Assembly: GCA_008711295.1 (NCBI GenBank)
Contig: VUYV01000100.1
Span: 741,106-805,105 of the forward strand
DNA from: Anarhynchus alexandrinus
Taxonomy: Eukaryota; Chordata; Aves; Charadriiformes; Charadriidae
DNA: 64,000 nucleotides
Direction of reading: 5' to 3'
Below the pieces are notes generated by a model. That model had not been told where the DNA came from, searched no databases, and saw nothing but the letters and a program-made list of their open reading frames with translations. Of the stretch, positions 1 through 13,800 are shown piece after piece (positions within the stretch are counted from its first letter, which is position 1; every line of letters starts with the position of its first letter). The position numbers and the translations under genes were made by a program.

Positions 1-62
1 ATTGCTGGCTCAGGTTCAACCTGGTGTCCACCACAACCCCCAGGTCCTATTCTGCAAAGCTT
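1..62 (-). mobile_element. CR1 LINE fragment, cut by the window start
   Basis: Read on the minus strand, these bases encode DLGVVVDTRLNLSQQ, close to the CR1 ORF2 motif that copy A shows as DLGVLVDEKLNM near 56458-56490. The stretch lies in the part of ORF2 after the reverse-transcriptase palm. Similarity stops at about position 62, so this would be the 3'-side break of a copy whose other side lies beyond the window. An in-frame stop just before DLG suggests decay. The identification rests on one short motif. Confidence 0.7.
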
Positions 63-773
63 ATTAATTACTGCAGTTACTAAGGGATATTACTTTACCA
101 AACATTCCTCAAAAACAGGTGTCTGTGTCAATATATATATGTAGACAACAACTCAAAAAATAAATAAGACCGACTACATGCAGGCACAGGTTAGAAGGGA
201 GCATTAGGTGTGAGCGAGCCCCCCTCCTAGCCTTCATGTGTTAAGCTTTTCTGCATTGCAAAATGTGGTCTTAGTTCTGCAGCTGTGGAAGCAGGTTTAC
301 TTGCCTCACAACAATGCAGTCATGTCCCTGAGGACAGGTTTATTGTTTGCACTGAAATCAACAGATCTTGCTTAGGACACCAAAGTCGGGAAGACAGAAT
401 TTGTTTCTCTTCTATTGACATAAATTTTCATATGATCCTTTTACCAGGAAAAAAATGAACAAGAGGGAACTAACGCTAGCCTAGGTGAAAATCCTGGTAT
501 AGACAGGGCTATTGTAGGCATGACTTCTGCTAGCTGACTTCTGAAGTAGTGGCCATTGAAAAGATAGGTGACAAAGTACCAGTAGTGATGCAAGAGCAGT
601 ACAAACTGGTCAGTTGTGGTCGACCTCACATTACATTTTCTTGTTCTTTCTTCATCAGCAAAACTAGATTAAGAGGTTTCATCCCATCCCTTCTGCCAGC
701 TGACCTGTCCTCAGTCTGCTACCCTTTCAGCTACGCTGATACCAACGTTTGCAAAGTGTGCTATAAAGTGGTT
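63..773. other. Unique-looking non-coding stretch
   Basis: I see no gene here. The only simple sequence is a short AT run at about 130-140. Short open frames on both strands have no recognisable content. Confidence 0.5.
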
Positions 774-960
774 ACAGAATCACAGAATCGCAGAATGGTC
801 AGGGTTGGAAGGGACCTCTAGAGATCATCTAGTCCAACCCCCCTGCCAGAGCAGGGTCACCTACAGCAGGTTGCACAGAATGGCATCCAGGCAGGTTTTG
901 AATGTCTCCAGAGTGGGAGACTCCACAACCTCTCTGGGCAGCCTGGTTAAGTGAAGTGCT
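774..960 (-). mobile_element. CR1 LINE 3' end, 5'-truncated
   Basis: The left edge carries the inverted CR1 terminal repeat (ACAGAATCACAGAATCGCAGAAT), followed by GGTTGGAAGGGACCT and ATCATCTAGTCCAACCCCC, the hallmark of the CR1 3' untranslated end read backwards. Further in is the reverse complement of the ORF2 tail (CCACAACCTCTCTGGGCAGCC). The 3'-end type, with GAGCAGGGTCACCTACAGCAGG, differs from the copies at 6.8 and 25.3 kb, so this is a separate subfamily. Similarity fades after about 960. Confidence 0.93.
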
Positions 961-3900
961 CCTTGTCATAAATGCCTCTTGCCCCTTCTCTGTTGTTTTA
1001 TTTCTAAATAATAAAAGAATAAAGATGTTTTTGATGATAGTATGGCTGTTCTGAGGAAATTTAATTTGTGTAAGGAACACTGGTAAAGTTGGTCCTTTAT
1101 CTTATGCCAAGATTACAGCACTTGTTGGAAAGCGGGAGCAAGACTGGTGGTTACGCTGTTCTCTGCTGGGAAAGTGGAGGCACAGAGCAGCAGGTGACAC
1201 GTTGATGTGTAGCATGGCTTGGGCTGCTGCCTTCTGCATTAGCTGTACCTTCAAAATGGTGGCTGCTTTCCCAACTATAAGGACTTGCCAACTGCAATGA
1301 ACTTAGTCTTGTGACCTCTGATTTTGTGGCTCACTTTCATAGATCAATATTTTCAAAAGGCTCTGGCCAATGTAATGTCAACCAGTGGTTTCTATCTCCA
1401 GTTCCTACAGTTCTCTGATTTCTTAAATCTCCAGGTTATCCAAATGTAATTGCAATCTTTGGAGCAGGACTCTGGGCCATCCCTACGAGGCAGCAGAGAG
1501 AGAGAAAGCATCTGTAATGAACAGTAAAGTGGTTTCTTTGCTGTTGTCTCTAGACACAGACAAAACCATGTGGTGTTCTCTGGCTTTCACGGAATCAGGC
1601 TAAGTATTTACACAGCCTGTGATACCGAGTTCCCCACAGTGTCCTCTCTTGAACTACACAGTCAAAGAAGGAAACAATTGATGTTGAACACTTTAGCCAA
1701 TATCTCAGCCTGCCATGCTTGCCTTCCTACTCTTCTTTTCCATCATACAGAATCTTTCTTTCTGTTTGCTTTCTCAGAGCTAGCTGCAGACCACAGGAAC
1801 AAACACAGCCCGAGGCATAATTTGAAGCATTTGCATGTCCCTTTTAGGTATTCTGACAAATGAGCTTGCAAGCAGGGATGTATGGGAAATAGTTGTTCTT
1901 CCTGGTGGAAAAGCTGAAGGTAAATCATGAAAAGTAAATGATGAGTTTGTGAACATGAACGTTAACCCTGGAAATCTGATTTTAAGACTTGCTCCATTAT
2001 AATGGGGAACAGAAACAGACAGTAATCTGTAGGCTCAGTTGAAACCAGCCAACACTTCTAGACCTTTGTAAACTTGAGTGCTTATAAATAAACTGAAGGC
2101 CAAGAATTAGTCCTGAAGTCTGTGATGAATAACACTGCACAACAGATACATATGAAAAAATCATCAAGTGTTCCTGGGAAGATTGGGGTAGAAAAAGATC
2201 CACGTTTGTCGAATAAATTGCCATTAAGAATTACCTTCTCATTTCACCTTCCCCTGCATAATGGTCTGCTATAGCGCTTCTCATCTATAAGTGTCCCTCA
2301 TGCGCTCTTCCAGAAAGTCCTTCCTCAGTGGGAAATGCAGCAAAACTTCTGCGCCAGCACTGCAAGTAATGTTTTTAAGAAAAGGGGTAAAAAATAGCTT
2401 GCCCAGTTGAAGCCATCTGGGGAATATAGGTAGTCAGACTGTAGTTTTCCAACCTGGAAAGTCGCCAGGATGCTGGTGTTTTCATCTCTCTTCTAGCAAC
2501 ATGACAAATTAAGGTGGCCAAGAGCATAGAAGAGATAAAGCAAATGGAGATGTTGGACATTGTAGCCTCATACAGTACACAGTAAAGCAGTTGCACGTTG
2601 GCATGATCCCACTATTTTGCTGTGCTTTATTTCAGCTGTAGGTGAATTAGAGATGAATATTGTCATTTTGCCTATGTGTCTCTCAACTAGCTGGGAGAGG
2701 CCACGAGGAGTTAAACAGGCAGAGTATCTGCATGTTGGGCAGAGCCTTCTGGCCTGTCTAAAACCACCCAAGAGTTGAGGTGGAAGGGTAAAAACAACCA
2801 GCTTGCTGTGTTAGTGATCTACACAATCTGTTCTGCAGGCAATACTGAGAAAGGGGAAAAGGATGCTGACTAAACAACAAGCTGCCAGTGGAGAGCAAGC
2901 ACTGTTAGATCTTGACCACCTGGATGTGGAAGGGGTCTCAGATGTAGTGTGCTGCATATGTAAACAGCCAGCGACCTCGTTAGAAGAACTTCGTAGGCCT
3001 GAGACTGCAGGGACAGTTTTTGCTTTTTGCTCTACTGCTTTGTTGATGTGATGTATAAAAATTATGTTAATATTGTATTGACATTACTGGGAACTCAGAC
3101 AACCTAATCAAGAGAATAGGCAACTTGACTCCTTATTGTTTTTCTGTAGCACTGTACAATACCGAAACTTTCAGAGTGCCTACGCCAAACCACTTATTTG
3201 GTGTAGAATGGAGTTGTTTGGCACGTTGTATGTATTTTGGAGTTTCAGTTTAACAGGGGGGAGAGGGAAGATTTGATAGCTATAAATGGGTCCAAGAAAA
3301 GACTGTTTGAAGCAATTCAGGAGAAGCAGGTATTGATGACTGCATAAGGTAGTTTCAGAAGCATCAACACACAGTATCGAATATTCTCTGAGGTACCGTT
3401 ATATGCATAGGAAGAATGATCCCCTGTGTAAGACATTACTTGAACTGTCTACACAAATGTTTTCTTTAGAATTGATGTTGGACTCCTCAGTGCAATAACA
3501 AAAGGACTAAGTTTCTACTAATTTTGCAAGATTTTCTGTGTTATCTAGTCCACAAGAGTGATATCCTTCTCACCTTGCGTTTATGAATGAACTTCTCTAT
3601 ATGAGCTAATCACCTTTCAAGACAGTGGAATGAAACAGGCACTGTTAGGGTGCAAGTAATTTCATCTAAAGTTGGTCAAATAATAAGAAACACGATAGTT
3701 CAGTGTTCCTTTACAGTTCTCTGTTGTTAGCCTCTGACATATGAAATATATATAAGAAGTAAGGGGAAGATTTCTCTCTTCTTGGGTGTTTCCAAGAGTT
3801 GATACTCCCTTAAGTCCATCCATCCAGAGTAGCTGTTCTGCTGTTTATAATATTTTAATGGCAGTTTCAACAGTCTATAAATCATATTTCCTGAGATTTT

Positions 3901-4382
3901 CCTAGTATTATCGTATCTACATCTTATGAAGTTTGGACTCTTTTGCTAACAGCAAGCCTTCCATAGAAATCACACACAACTTATGACACTGGCTCTCTAA
4001 ACGATAGGCTTACCATTTAGCATGTATTTTTCTATATCACTTTCCTCTCTACTTTATGTAACTTTTAGAAGCTCATGTCACAATGGGTCCTATTGTTCTT
4101 GGGTTTTATAACCACAGATAGATAACTCCTGCCATGGATTGACTGCAGTCTGAGTCATTGAAACATCTCCAACAGTGATAAGAAAATGAAAGTGATGAAG
4201 AATTGTTTTAGTGTTTCTTGTATATTTTGTGATTGTTTCTGTAATAATCATGACTATTCTTTTTAACTGCAGGGTGTACAAAATATGAGTAGGACATCAT
4301 CAGTGAATTAGAGAAAAGGAATAGAAACATTAAGGAAGGGAAGATGCACAACATGTAATTTGCTAGGCATGATATTATGTAT

Positions 4383-4404
4383 ATGTGTGTCCGTGTGTGT
4401 GTAC
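4383..4404. repeat. GT dinucleotide microsatellite
   Basis: A short, interrupted TG/GT run (ATGTGTGTCCGTGTGTGTGT). Two C bases break it. Confidence 0.85.
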
Positions 4405-5465
4405 ATATTGATGTATAAACACAACATGATACTACTGTTATTTCTTATTCTCTGTTACCAATGAGACAGTACCCTGAAGGTGTTGACGAGTGGAAATTGA
4501 ATTTAGATATGAACTTGAATTCTTTATCAAATTCAGGTGGAGTATTTACCACTGCGAGAGGTTCTAAACGGAATTTCTTGCCAAAGTGATAGAGCTTATG
4601 ATCCCTATCCTCTCCCTGGATGGGACTAAAGCTGCTGTAATTTATGGACATATCTATATGCTGCACAGGGAACTTGGTGCAGTGACCCATTTTAAATAGG
4701 TTGGAACATCCACATCCTTCGCAACAAAAAATATTTTTGATGCCCAAAGGTAGCCATGTTAGTGGAGCCTCCTTATGTCTGAATAGCAAGACTAGGCTTC
4801 CAGCAAATCTAGTTAATTCAAGGACGGTTTCACATTAATGTAGTTGTTTTCAGGTCCAGAACTTGCGCAGATGTTACTCAATATTGCTTTCTTGTGTAAG
4901 GACATCATTTAAACACACAGACATGTCCAGTTTTCCCGCTCAGCTGCTGAGAATTCTGTTGCATAATGTATGAAAGAGAGAGAAAGAACAATACAAAATG
5001 TCTGACTTGCATTGCTTAATTGTATTTGTACCAGATCCTCTTGTTCCCATTTTAACAGTTTCAATTTATTTGCAAAGCCACACTCCCCAGCACAGCCTTT
5101 TAGTCTTCGCAAGAAGAGCTGTCACTGATATCCACTTTTCTTATGGAGGAAGTTGTTGCTTTGTGTGTAGCTTATTCTCTTCTTAGTGGCAGAGATAACA
5201 TTTATCAGCAATTTCATTCATAATAAGTTGCCTTAGTGGCTCTTGCCTGCGGTTTTCACTGCTGCTTTTTTGTCACAAGAACTATTGATTGGCATATTTC
5301 TGCTTTTACCTTACAGATTTATTGATGATGCTATCAATCTTACTCAGGCAGGATGACAGCTCAGAATTAGACTCACTTTCTTGGCAGCTTCTACAGCTAG
5401 TGTTCAGCAAAGTGACAGCTCCAGACCTTTGTCAAATGCCCAGTGATCTGGATCCCAAAAGACAG

Positions 5466-5488
5466 CTTTCAGGTTCTAGACCTGAAAG
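5466..5488. repeat. Perfect 9-bp inverted repeat
   Basis: CTTTCAGGT at 5466-5474 is followed by a 5-base spacer (TCTAG) and its exact reverse complement ACCTGAAAG at 5480-5488. It could form a small hairpin or be a dyad site. A 9-bp match can arise by chance in 64 kb. Confidence 0.8.
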
Positions 5489-6013
5489 TCTTAAGTATCA
5501 AGTGATTAGAAAACTTTGTGTGTGGGTAATGTGCTGGGAAGCCTTTTTCTAGCAAGGGAACTGCCATTTAAAGCCAAATACAGTTGTTAAACTAAACTGC
5601 ACTGCCTCCCTTCAGAAATAGTGTTAGCTGGCATTAGATTTTTCATCCATTAATTATTAATAGTGCTGATTATCCGTATGTCCAAGAGTTAGAAACAATC
5701 ATTTAGGTCATGAAATATGTCTATCTGCCAATAGTAAAGACAGAGAAAAGAAATCGTACCTTGAAGTATCATTGAATTTGTAGGGTCCTGATTACACTAG
5801 ACAATTAGTTAGCTTCAAACCACAACTTTTTCAGTTGATTCTGAAAGAGGACTTTAACAGCATTTTCAAAAAGATACTTTCCAGACCATAAGTCACTTTT
5901 TATAGGCACATATTGTTTGGCTGATTCTTTCTTCCTTGTTCTACTGCTACACTTGAAAGCTTGACTACAGCAAAGAAATTAATTCCCACTAATCCATAAA
6001 AGATGTTTATATT

Positions 6014-6060
6014 AGCATATAAGTATATTGTATACAGTATATAAGCATATAGTATATTGG
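6014..6060. repeat. AT-rich imperfect 30-bp direct repeat
   Basis: AGCATATAAGTATATTG at 6014 recurs at 6044 as AGCATATAGTATATTG, one base shorter, in an AT-rich tract with many TATA/ATAT self-complementary words. It looks like a small local duplication. Confidence 0.7.
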
Positions 6061-6772
6061 CACATAGCCAAGTAAACTGTACATATGAATGCTATGGATT
6101 TGCATAAAGTTACCACCTAATAGAATTATGACTGAATTTATAACACTGTATAATACATGAAAAGGACTACTTTCAGCAGTCTCAATCTCTAAATGATAGA
6201 CCAACCAACCGAATCCAGAGAGCAGTGGGGCAGAGGTCTAAGAACAAGAAAGAATTGGGTTTGTGTAGACTAAAGAGAAAAAGACCAAAGGAAAATATGA
6301 TAAATATCGTTCAAGTTTCACATATTTGAGAATACACGTTCTTCAAGTTGTTACAAAGAGGGCCTATCATGTCTATTGTGGAAGTAAGGATTAAATAAAT
6401 AAAGAAGGTAAAACTTTTCTAACTGCAAGGATAGTTACAAAACAGAATGGATTCCTTAAGGAGGTTGTGGAATCAAATGTTGGATATTGTTATGAAAAGG
6501 TTAAACAAACTTGTGTTGAGAATGGTTTGGGGATAGTCCATCCTTTCTTAGGCCAAAGAGACAAAATATCCTCCTGGTTCTCCTCCTTTCCTGTGCACCC
6601 TGTTCTATTTTGAATAATTTTCTGATTTCTTTGATAGACTGGTTTAAACAAGCATGACCTATCCTCATGAATATACAGACTTGACTGGTTGACAAGTGAG
6701 ATATTTCAGTTTTGTTTGTTGCCTATTAAAATAATTAGATCACTACAAATCTTATTGTGGAAGCACTACAGT

Positions 6773-7165
6773 AGGATCACAGATTGGTTTGGGTTGGAAG
6801 GGACCTTTAAAGGTCATCTAGTCCAACGTCCCCTGCAATGAGCAAGGACACCTTCACCTAGATCAGGTTGCTCAGAGCCCCGTCTAACCTGACCTTGAAT
6901 GTTTCCAGGGATGGGGCATCTCCCACCTCTCTGGGCAACCCGTGCCAGTGTTTCACCACCCTCATTGTAAAACATTTCTTCCTTATATCTAGTCTTAATC
7001 TACCTTCTTTATTTTAAAACCATTACCCCCTGCCTTATTGCTACAGACCCTACTAATAAGTCTGTCCCCATCTTTCTTAGAAACCCCCTTTAAGAACTGA
7101 AAGGCTGCAATAAGGTCTCCCCGGAGCCTTCTCTTCTCCAGGCTAAACAACCAGGGATTGTTGGA
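6773..7165 (-). mobile_element. CR1 LINE, 5'-truncated, with ORF2 C-terminus
   Basis: The left edge has the CR1 3' signature (GGTTTGGGTTGGAAGGGACC, then GGTCATCTAGTCCAACG). From about 6995 to 7165 the minus strand keeps an open frame matching the C-terminal end of CR1 ORF2, including [18 protein letters not shown] and KDGDRLISRVCSNKAGG, followed toward the element 3' end by decayed sequence. The 5' part is missing, as is usual for LINE insertion. The terminal octamer repeat has decayed to GATCACAGATTGG. Its 3' end (GAGCAAGGACACCTTCACCTAG) is distinct from the copies at 0.8 and 25.3 kb. The element is inactive. Confidence 0.95.
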
Positions 7166-10100
7166 GAAAGGTTTCTTATACTGATGCAATATATTCTACT
7201 TACTGTGGGGAGAGTGCTATGACGGACTAGCTATTTTTGCATGATTACAGCTGTACCCACACTAGGATCAAGGATATTGCCTTTTACCTGACTAGTGTAG
7301 TTAAAACAATGTATTATTTGTGTGCATAGACTTGAAGACTACTTTTATACCGCCTATGTTATTTACAGGGACTATAGTAAAAGTTGGCCTAAGGAAAGAT
7401 TGTGTTTTCCCAATGCAGGGCACTGCTGAGAAGAAAGATGGCACCTACCACAGTGAGGATAAAACACAAATTCCAGCTTTCAAGCAGCTCACGGAATAGT
7501 TGGTAGGGGTTATATTTTAGCTTAGCAGCGAATATAGAAACTATTTGTTGCACAGTTTTTAATAACAACAGTTGCTTAAAACTATTCTTTGTTCATAGAT
7601 TCTTTTGCAAATTGTACAAAACCATTCTTAAAATGGTAGATAAAGGTCTGAGAATAAATTGTTCAGGCAGACCTAACCTTAACTACGAAAAAACCTGGCT
7701 CTATTTAAAAACAAAGACATAAAATTATTGGAAGGAAAAGAGAAATAATACAGCTGCAAAAGAATTCAGTCTAGATTTTTCCTTGAGAACAGTCTTATTA
7801 GCAGATAAATTTTAAAATAAAATTTTATTGGCAAATGCATTTGATTCCAAATGGAAGCTGATATTGAATTACCAGAAGGGAGTATCTAGCTTGGCTATAT
7901 CTGAATTCTCACATACTCAAACTATGAACGACAAACCAAAAGTCAAATGCTTCTGCCTTAACACAGTAAGTGAATATCACAGTACCAATCCCTCCTGTTG
8001 AATGTCCATTCAAAATTCCTTCGGCCCAAAATTCAATTTGGCCCAAAAATGGGCCAAAACCATATTGTTCCTTACTTTGTGTTATTCACAGGTAACATGG
8101 TGTTTCCAAAACATGGCTGAAGCTAAATTCCTACTGTATTTAGTTAAGATCGTAAGAACTAAGGCCTGCAGGCAGCTATGAACGGAGACAAGTTGTGATG
8201 TTCAGAGGAAGAGGTGGCACCACATGATACCTGAGTCCATACATATTTTAATGGAGTATTCTGCAGCTAAAGCCTACAATGAAAAATTGCCATAGACGTC
8301 AGTCAATGGACAGGATCAAGTCTAAGAAAGTCTATGCGTGAGAAAGAAAATCTAAGGTTTTTTATTCTCTTGACTGAATATAGACAATGATCTCAGTTTA
8401 ATTTCACTTAGGAAAGAGTGTAGTGGCACAGAGGATCCAGCCTCCTTGAGCAGATGGTTGATGTAACATCTCCTTTAACAAATCTTGCCGAAAGACTAGT
8501 TGAAGGGCCCTCATGATGCAAGGCGATGTGGAGACTTTAGGCTGATAAGGAAGCTCTATGGAGCATTTTTGGGGAGACTCAGATGGTAGGCTAAATAATT
8601 TAGAATTGCTATTCCATCCCTCATTGATTACAGAGAGTGCCCAGGCTCCTGATGTGAGTATTTCAGCTAGGAAATGGAAGTGAAAGGGGATGAATCCAAG
8701 CCATTATGTTCAGCCAGGTAGGATTCAATGTGGCACAATTTGTTCTTAAATTATTTTGCTAACTATCATAGCTTATTGTAGTTCTTAAATACTACAGTGA
8801 TGGGTTTAGAAAAAAAGCCTTTATTTAGTCACTGGTGGAAATGAGATCTGGGAGAATAACTTAAAGTGAATAATTTATTGGAGGATTTTCTCTGTCCTGA
8901 ATTATCCATGAACATAACATTGTTTTGGAAGTTGTTAAAGACTCTTATAGGGTGTGTTTTTGATTTATTCACAGTTGCAGATCTGGTTAGAGCTGACAAA
9001 TATGCAAGGCAGCTTTCTTTCAGGATCTTTGGAGGAGCAATTAAGCTATTTAAGTAATGAGAGAGAGAGGAAGACTCTGTAAGGCACCACCCAAAGTAAC
9101 AAGCAATGGTCCATAATTTGCTTGTATGTAATGTTTGACGAGTACTGTGGCAAAGGGATATATTAGTTAGTCATGAATGGACCAGAACATAAAGGCAAAG
9201 CTAAGTATGTCCTTGTGGAGGAATAGAAGTAATTCCTGCCTCAATTTATTAGAGAGCAGACTTGGAAGTTGTGAGGAACAAAATTGCGTGCTCTTCCTCT
9301 TTAGGTTTGGAAGCATAGGAGCATAGTAAAGAAACATGTCTGTACTAAGCAATTTCTTCGGCTTGTTTTCTTTTGTCTTTTCATGTGAATAGGAATGACC
9401 TAGCAGGACTCCAAAATACATTGTTTGGAACAAGTAGGACACTATTTTTTCAGATGTAATTTTCCAGTAATTATTGTTCTAAGTTCTTTGAGGAGAACTA
9501 AACTGCTCAAAGATTTAATTCCTTCCCTTTAAGCTATTTGGTAAATTATTTGAAAAGCTGTTTTCAGAGGTCAGATTATTTTTTATTTTGACTGGATTAC
9601 CAGTGATTTCAGAACCTGTTTCTTGGTGCAAATACTCAGGATTTTTTATCCTGATTTGTATTCTGTGGGCATTTATCTTCATTTAAAATTCTCTATTTGC
9701 ATGAAGATTTCTTCCAGTAAACTAATTTCCCAGAATATTTGCAGGAGGTAAATGCAACAGGGTCATGAAAAGAGTCCAAATAAGTTAACTTAAAAATGAA
9801 AACAAATACAGCAAATGCCTGGCCTTGTTTTCCCTGTGCTGATGAAGTTGCTAAATGAGAACAATGCTAGTAGTGATCAATACAGTAATTGCTAGACCTA
9901 TCCCGCTCGTTGTGATGTACTGCTGTTTATCTGCGTTATCACTGACCTTTGTTTATGGCCCTCCTGCCAGTTTCCCATTTGTATGAAAGTGCTTCTAATC
10001 CAGACCAATTGAAATTAATCTCTCCCGCAAGATTTCATGAGCCACTATAACAAACACCAGTCTTTTATGATCTTGAGAATATATGGCAATACATCTATTA

Positions 10101-10846
10101 AATTCCCCTCATCTATTAATTTCAGTTAATTTGGATAATTGTGTGTTTCTTGTATAGCGATTTGAAAAATGTAAAGATCTACACAGAGCACTGTTTTATT
10201 GGGTCAGACCAATTATCTTTGCTCTGGTGTAACTCAGACAAACAAATTTACTTAAGAATACTTTTTTATATGTATAAACTTGTATGCGATTTTACATGTG
10301 AAAATACAAGTATTAAAAAGAAATAATCAAGATCTAGTCCTGAATTAAAAGCAGTCAAGGTAGGTTTGCATTCAGAGATTGTAACTCCTTTCTTTTCTGG
10401 ACTGAGTAGATTTAGTTCACCTGTCATATATATGATGAACAAAACAGAAACTGAAAAATGACCTGGATGTGCCTATGAAGCACATGATAGATGCTAGTCT
10501 GGGAAATAACCAAATGCTGTATAAGAAGAGAAGCAAGAGGGGTTTACTCTGCTCAGAAAAGACACGTGCATTCCACACAAGCCCATGTGGTCTACATAAT
10601 TTAAGCCCTGAACGTGGATTTTTCTCATCATCATAATGCCTTAGTTCCTTTTCTCCCCCTTGAATTTCTCAATTGCCTCTTTGGGCAATGTTCTCTGTAA
10701 GCTCTGAAATGACACATTTTTCACTCATTCTGGGATAATTTGTGTTCCTCCTTTCTTTTCAGTGTTTCTCCAACTCAAAAGAAAAGCCATCCATTGTACA
10801 AAAGGCTTTTGGGGGGTTTGTTTTACTTTAAAGAACAAGCTATAGT

Positions 10847-10886
10847 ACTGTAGTATACTTTTACTCACTGTAATGTACTTTTACCA
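10847..10886. repeat. Imperfect 20-bp tandem duplication
   Basis: ACTGTAGTATACTTTTACTC is followed directly by ACTGTAATGTACTTTTACCA, with a period of 20 bases. Two copies only. Confidence 0.75.
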
Positions 10887-13800
10887 ATGCAGAAAATCAT
10901 CATTCTTGCACTGTTATCCTCTGGAATAAAACAAAGCTCTTTTTGAGAATCCCGGTGAGCTGGTGAGTTCACCTTCATTTACTGTTTCCCTTTCTTTCAC
11001 ATTTCTCAGCAAAATACCTAAGCATTTCCACAAAGTTTTCTCAGTATGATTTGCATTATTTTTTTGTTCTTTTTTAGAAAGTGGGATACAGGCATAAAAA
11101 TAGCCTCCAGATAGTCCTGTTGTCAGGTTTCTGGCTCCATGTATGCCTGGTCAGTTCCTAAATGTCCCTCCTCACAGCTGACGGTGAGGTGGCTGGTTTT
11201 AAAACGGCGGCCACGCAGCATGTGTTCAGAACACGTGAAATGGCTTCTCTCCACAAAGAACAGCTATTTTATGGCATCTTATAAAGCTCTTCTGCGTGCA
11301 AATGCTATTGTCCCATGCGGCAGCCTGGCTCAGGTACTGGTTAAATTATGCTTTACTTTTGGTACTGAATCTCATAGAATGTGATTTGACCAACCTGTGG
11401 GATGTAGGCTGTCCATTTTCATTCAGAGCATATTCCCCATTGCTCAGTTCCTGCAACCCATACTCTGTGAAGAAAGGCGTCCTGTCCCAGCTTTCTCCCA
11501 CTCATTTAACATCTGAAGCAGACCCTCCTTTAGAGTGGACCATCTTCAAATGATAGTAACGAGTATTTTTACACTATGCTGAACAAAAGGAACAGATCCA
11601 ATTAACAGCAAAGTTTGGTTGTGAATATAAATTTGATACCAGCCTTACAGCTCATCTTTTTTTTTCTGTTTCTCCAGCCCCTGTTCATTCTTGAGTATCA
11701 GTTATTTTTTACAGTTGTAGGAGCCTAGACCATCCTGTTCCTGTAAATGCCATGGAACAGCTTTACACAGTCAGGTCAACACCAGTCTTTCACTGTTTCT
11801 CTTTGACCTGAAATCCTGCAGGCTAGAAGTTGTTCAACACATTTTATTCTCATTTTAAGTACTTTGGCAGAGGATTTCACATCAGTCTTTTTCCACAAAG
11901 GAGTTCAAAAATATGCAGAGAAGAAGCCAAATATTCCAAAAAGAACGAAACCAATAGTGTATTAAGAAGTCTCCCTGCTACATGTTTTTTTAAGGCACCA
12001 TACCTAAAATTTTTTGGGTATCCCTGTGCTGCTACCTATCCAGAAAGCCAATTTTACTTAGAATCAAGAAAAGAAAACAGGTAGCTTCCACTTTACTGAA
12101 CAGGACATTTGAATCAGTCTTTGAAGTCATTTTAGGTCTGATCTGTTCCCGTTTGGCTCCTTTCCCAGCCTTCAGGACTCACAACAGCAGGCTTTAATTT
12201 CCAGACTACATCTCACACTGAATGGACTCATATGTTTATTCTCCCATTTGATGGGAGAGAAAGTAGCATTAGTCACACGTCTGCTCAGCTGGAAAAAAGG
12301 GGAAGAAGGAAGTTTGAAGTTATTCATTGTAAAGGCAATTAATTTCCTAAGCTTGCTACTTTCATCACCGCCAGAAAACTGGTTTGTTTAACTGTTCCTA
12401 CCTGAGAAAGTATGGACCGTCCATGTCTCCCCCTCATCCTGTAGGTAGTGGCACCTGATCTTCTTCATTAGCTCTTAAATTACAGTGAGTAGTTAGTCCT
12501 GCCCAACACAACTTAAATCCTTGCTCACTGGCTCCTCAGCTTCTGCGTTTTGTGGAACAATAATTAATGTTTGTTTGGGGAAGCAGGCTGTGAATTGTGG
12601 AGTTCCTCATGTGAGCCTTTATTAGTATCATCACTCACACATTTTAATGAAGCAAAAATGATTCTTCTTGGAAATTGTTCCCAGTGAGATCACAATTATT
12701 AAATACCATCATTGCTTATAATAATTAAACTTTTATTATCTAGGTTCCAACCCTGTCAATTTGGTCTCCCCTGAGCGTCCGTTGTTTGTTAGCCAAAAGC
12801 TGTGGGGGGACGTGTTGTGAATAATACTATTTTCAAAACATATATTGTTATGAAGAAACAGCAGGGCTTCTAATTGGGAGTGATGAATTTCCTAGTGATG
12901 GACAGGCAGTGGAGACACTGATGATTTGAAAGATGCAATGAAAGCTGGTCCCTTTGTGATACGGATATCTTTATTGAAACAGTGCTGAGTGTAATGAGAT
13001 GGGCCAGCTTAAATGAACTAAGTTTAGCAAAGTAGAATAATGCGGACCTTAATCAGAAACAGGTGAAGAAAGGCCTGGGAACCCAGGGGTAAAATTTTGC
13101 AGGAACCAGAAGCAAAGGAATTGGGCTAGTGACTCAATAAGGGTCTATGTTTAGCTTTCGCTTGGACTGCTGAAAAAACAGGTGAAAAATGTTATTTTAC
13201 ATATTCAAGAAATTACCTTTTATAGATCCCCAGGATTAGATCAGCAACAGATTCTGCCATCAAAGTGGAGTTGTATGGTTTAAGAGGAAACGGAGGTAAT
13301 TGGGTCACCAACCCAGTTTTTGTGGCTGCAGGTCAGAATATTTGATAGAGCTGTTAGGAGTCCTTGGAAGCTGTGTAGATGGTAGATCTGTATAACACTG
13401 AAGTGCACTGTCAAGTCTATGGGAAATGTACAGTGTCTGCTGACGTGAGAATAAAACCCAGGTTCACTGAAACCAGGAACTGACTCTTGATCACTGATTT
13501 CAGTCTCTCACTTTAACATACACTGTTGAACTAGAACAGTAAAGTCTTCCAGAAAAAAGCATCAAAGTGTTTCTTTTGTAACATGGAAGTAAACCTGCAG
13601 TTTCTAAAATCTGAATATAGTGATGTTGATGGCATTGAAAATGACACATTAAAATAATATTGAACATGTGTCAGGATGAAGTTACAAAGTCTTGTGTTTC
13701 TGTTCTGTGTGCCAAATTCCAATGCTAAACTCATAAATATCTAGGTATGAATCTATTGGAGAGAAAAGCGAGCACTGATTTCATCAGTTACCATGACTAA

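Larger units (their letters stand above)
961..6772. other. Unique-looking non-coding DNA
   Basis: No gene, RNA gene or recognisable transposon was found in this 5.8-kb stretch. Open frames at 2863-3051 (plus) and 4445-4789 (minus, 114 codons) show no recognisable domain and no convincing splice or start context. Small simple repeats are listed separately. Confidence 0.5.

Noticed and set aside
2863..3051. 62-codon plus-strand frame with a CCICKQP segment
   Set aside because: Only one Cys pair, no zinc-finger or other motif, and no splice context; it is within the range of chance.
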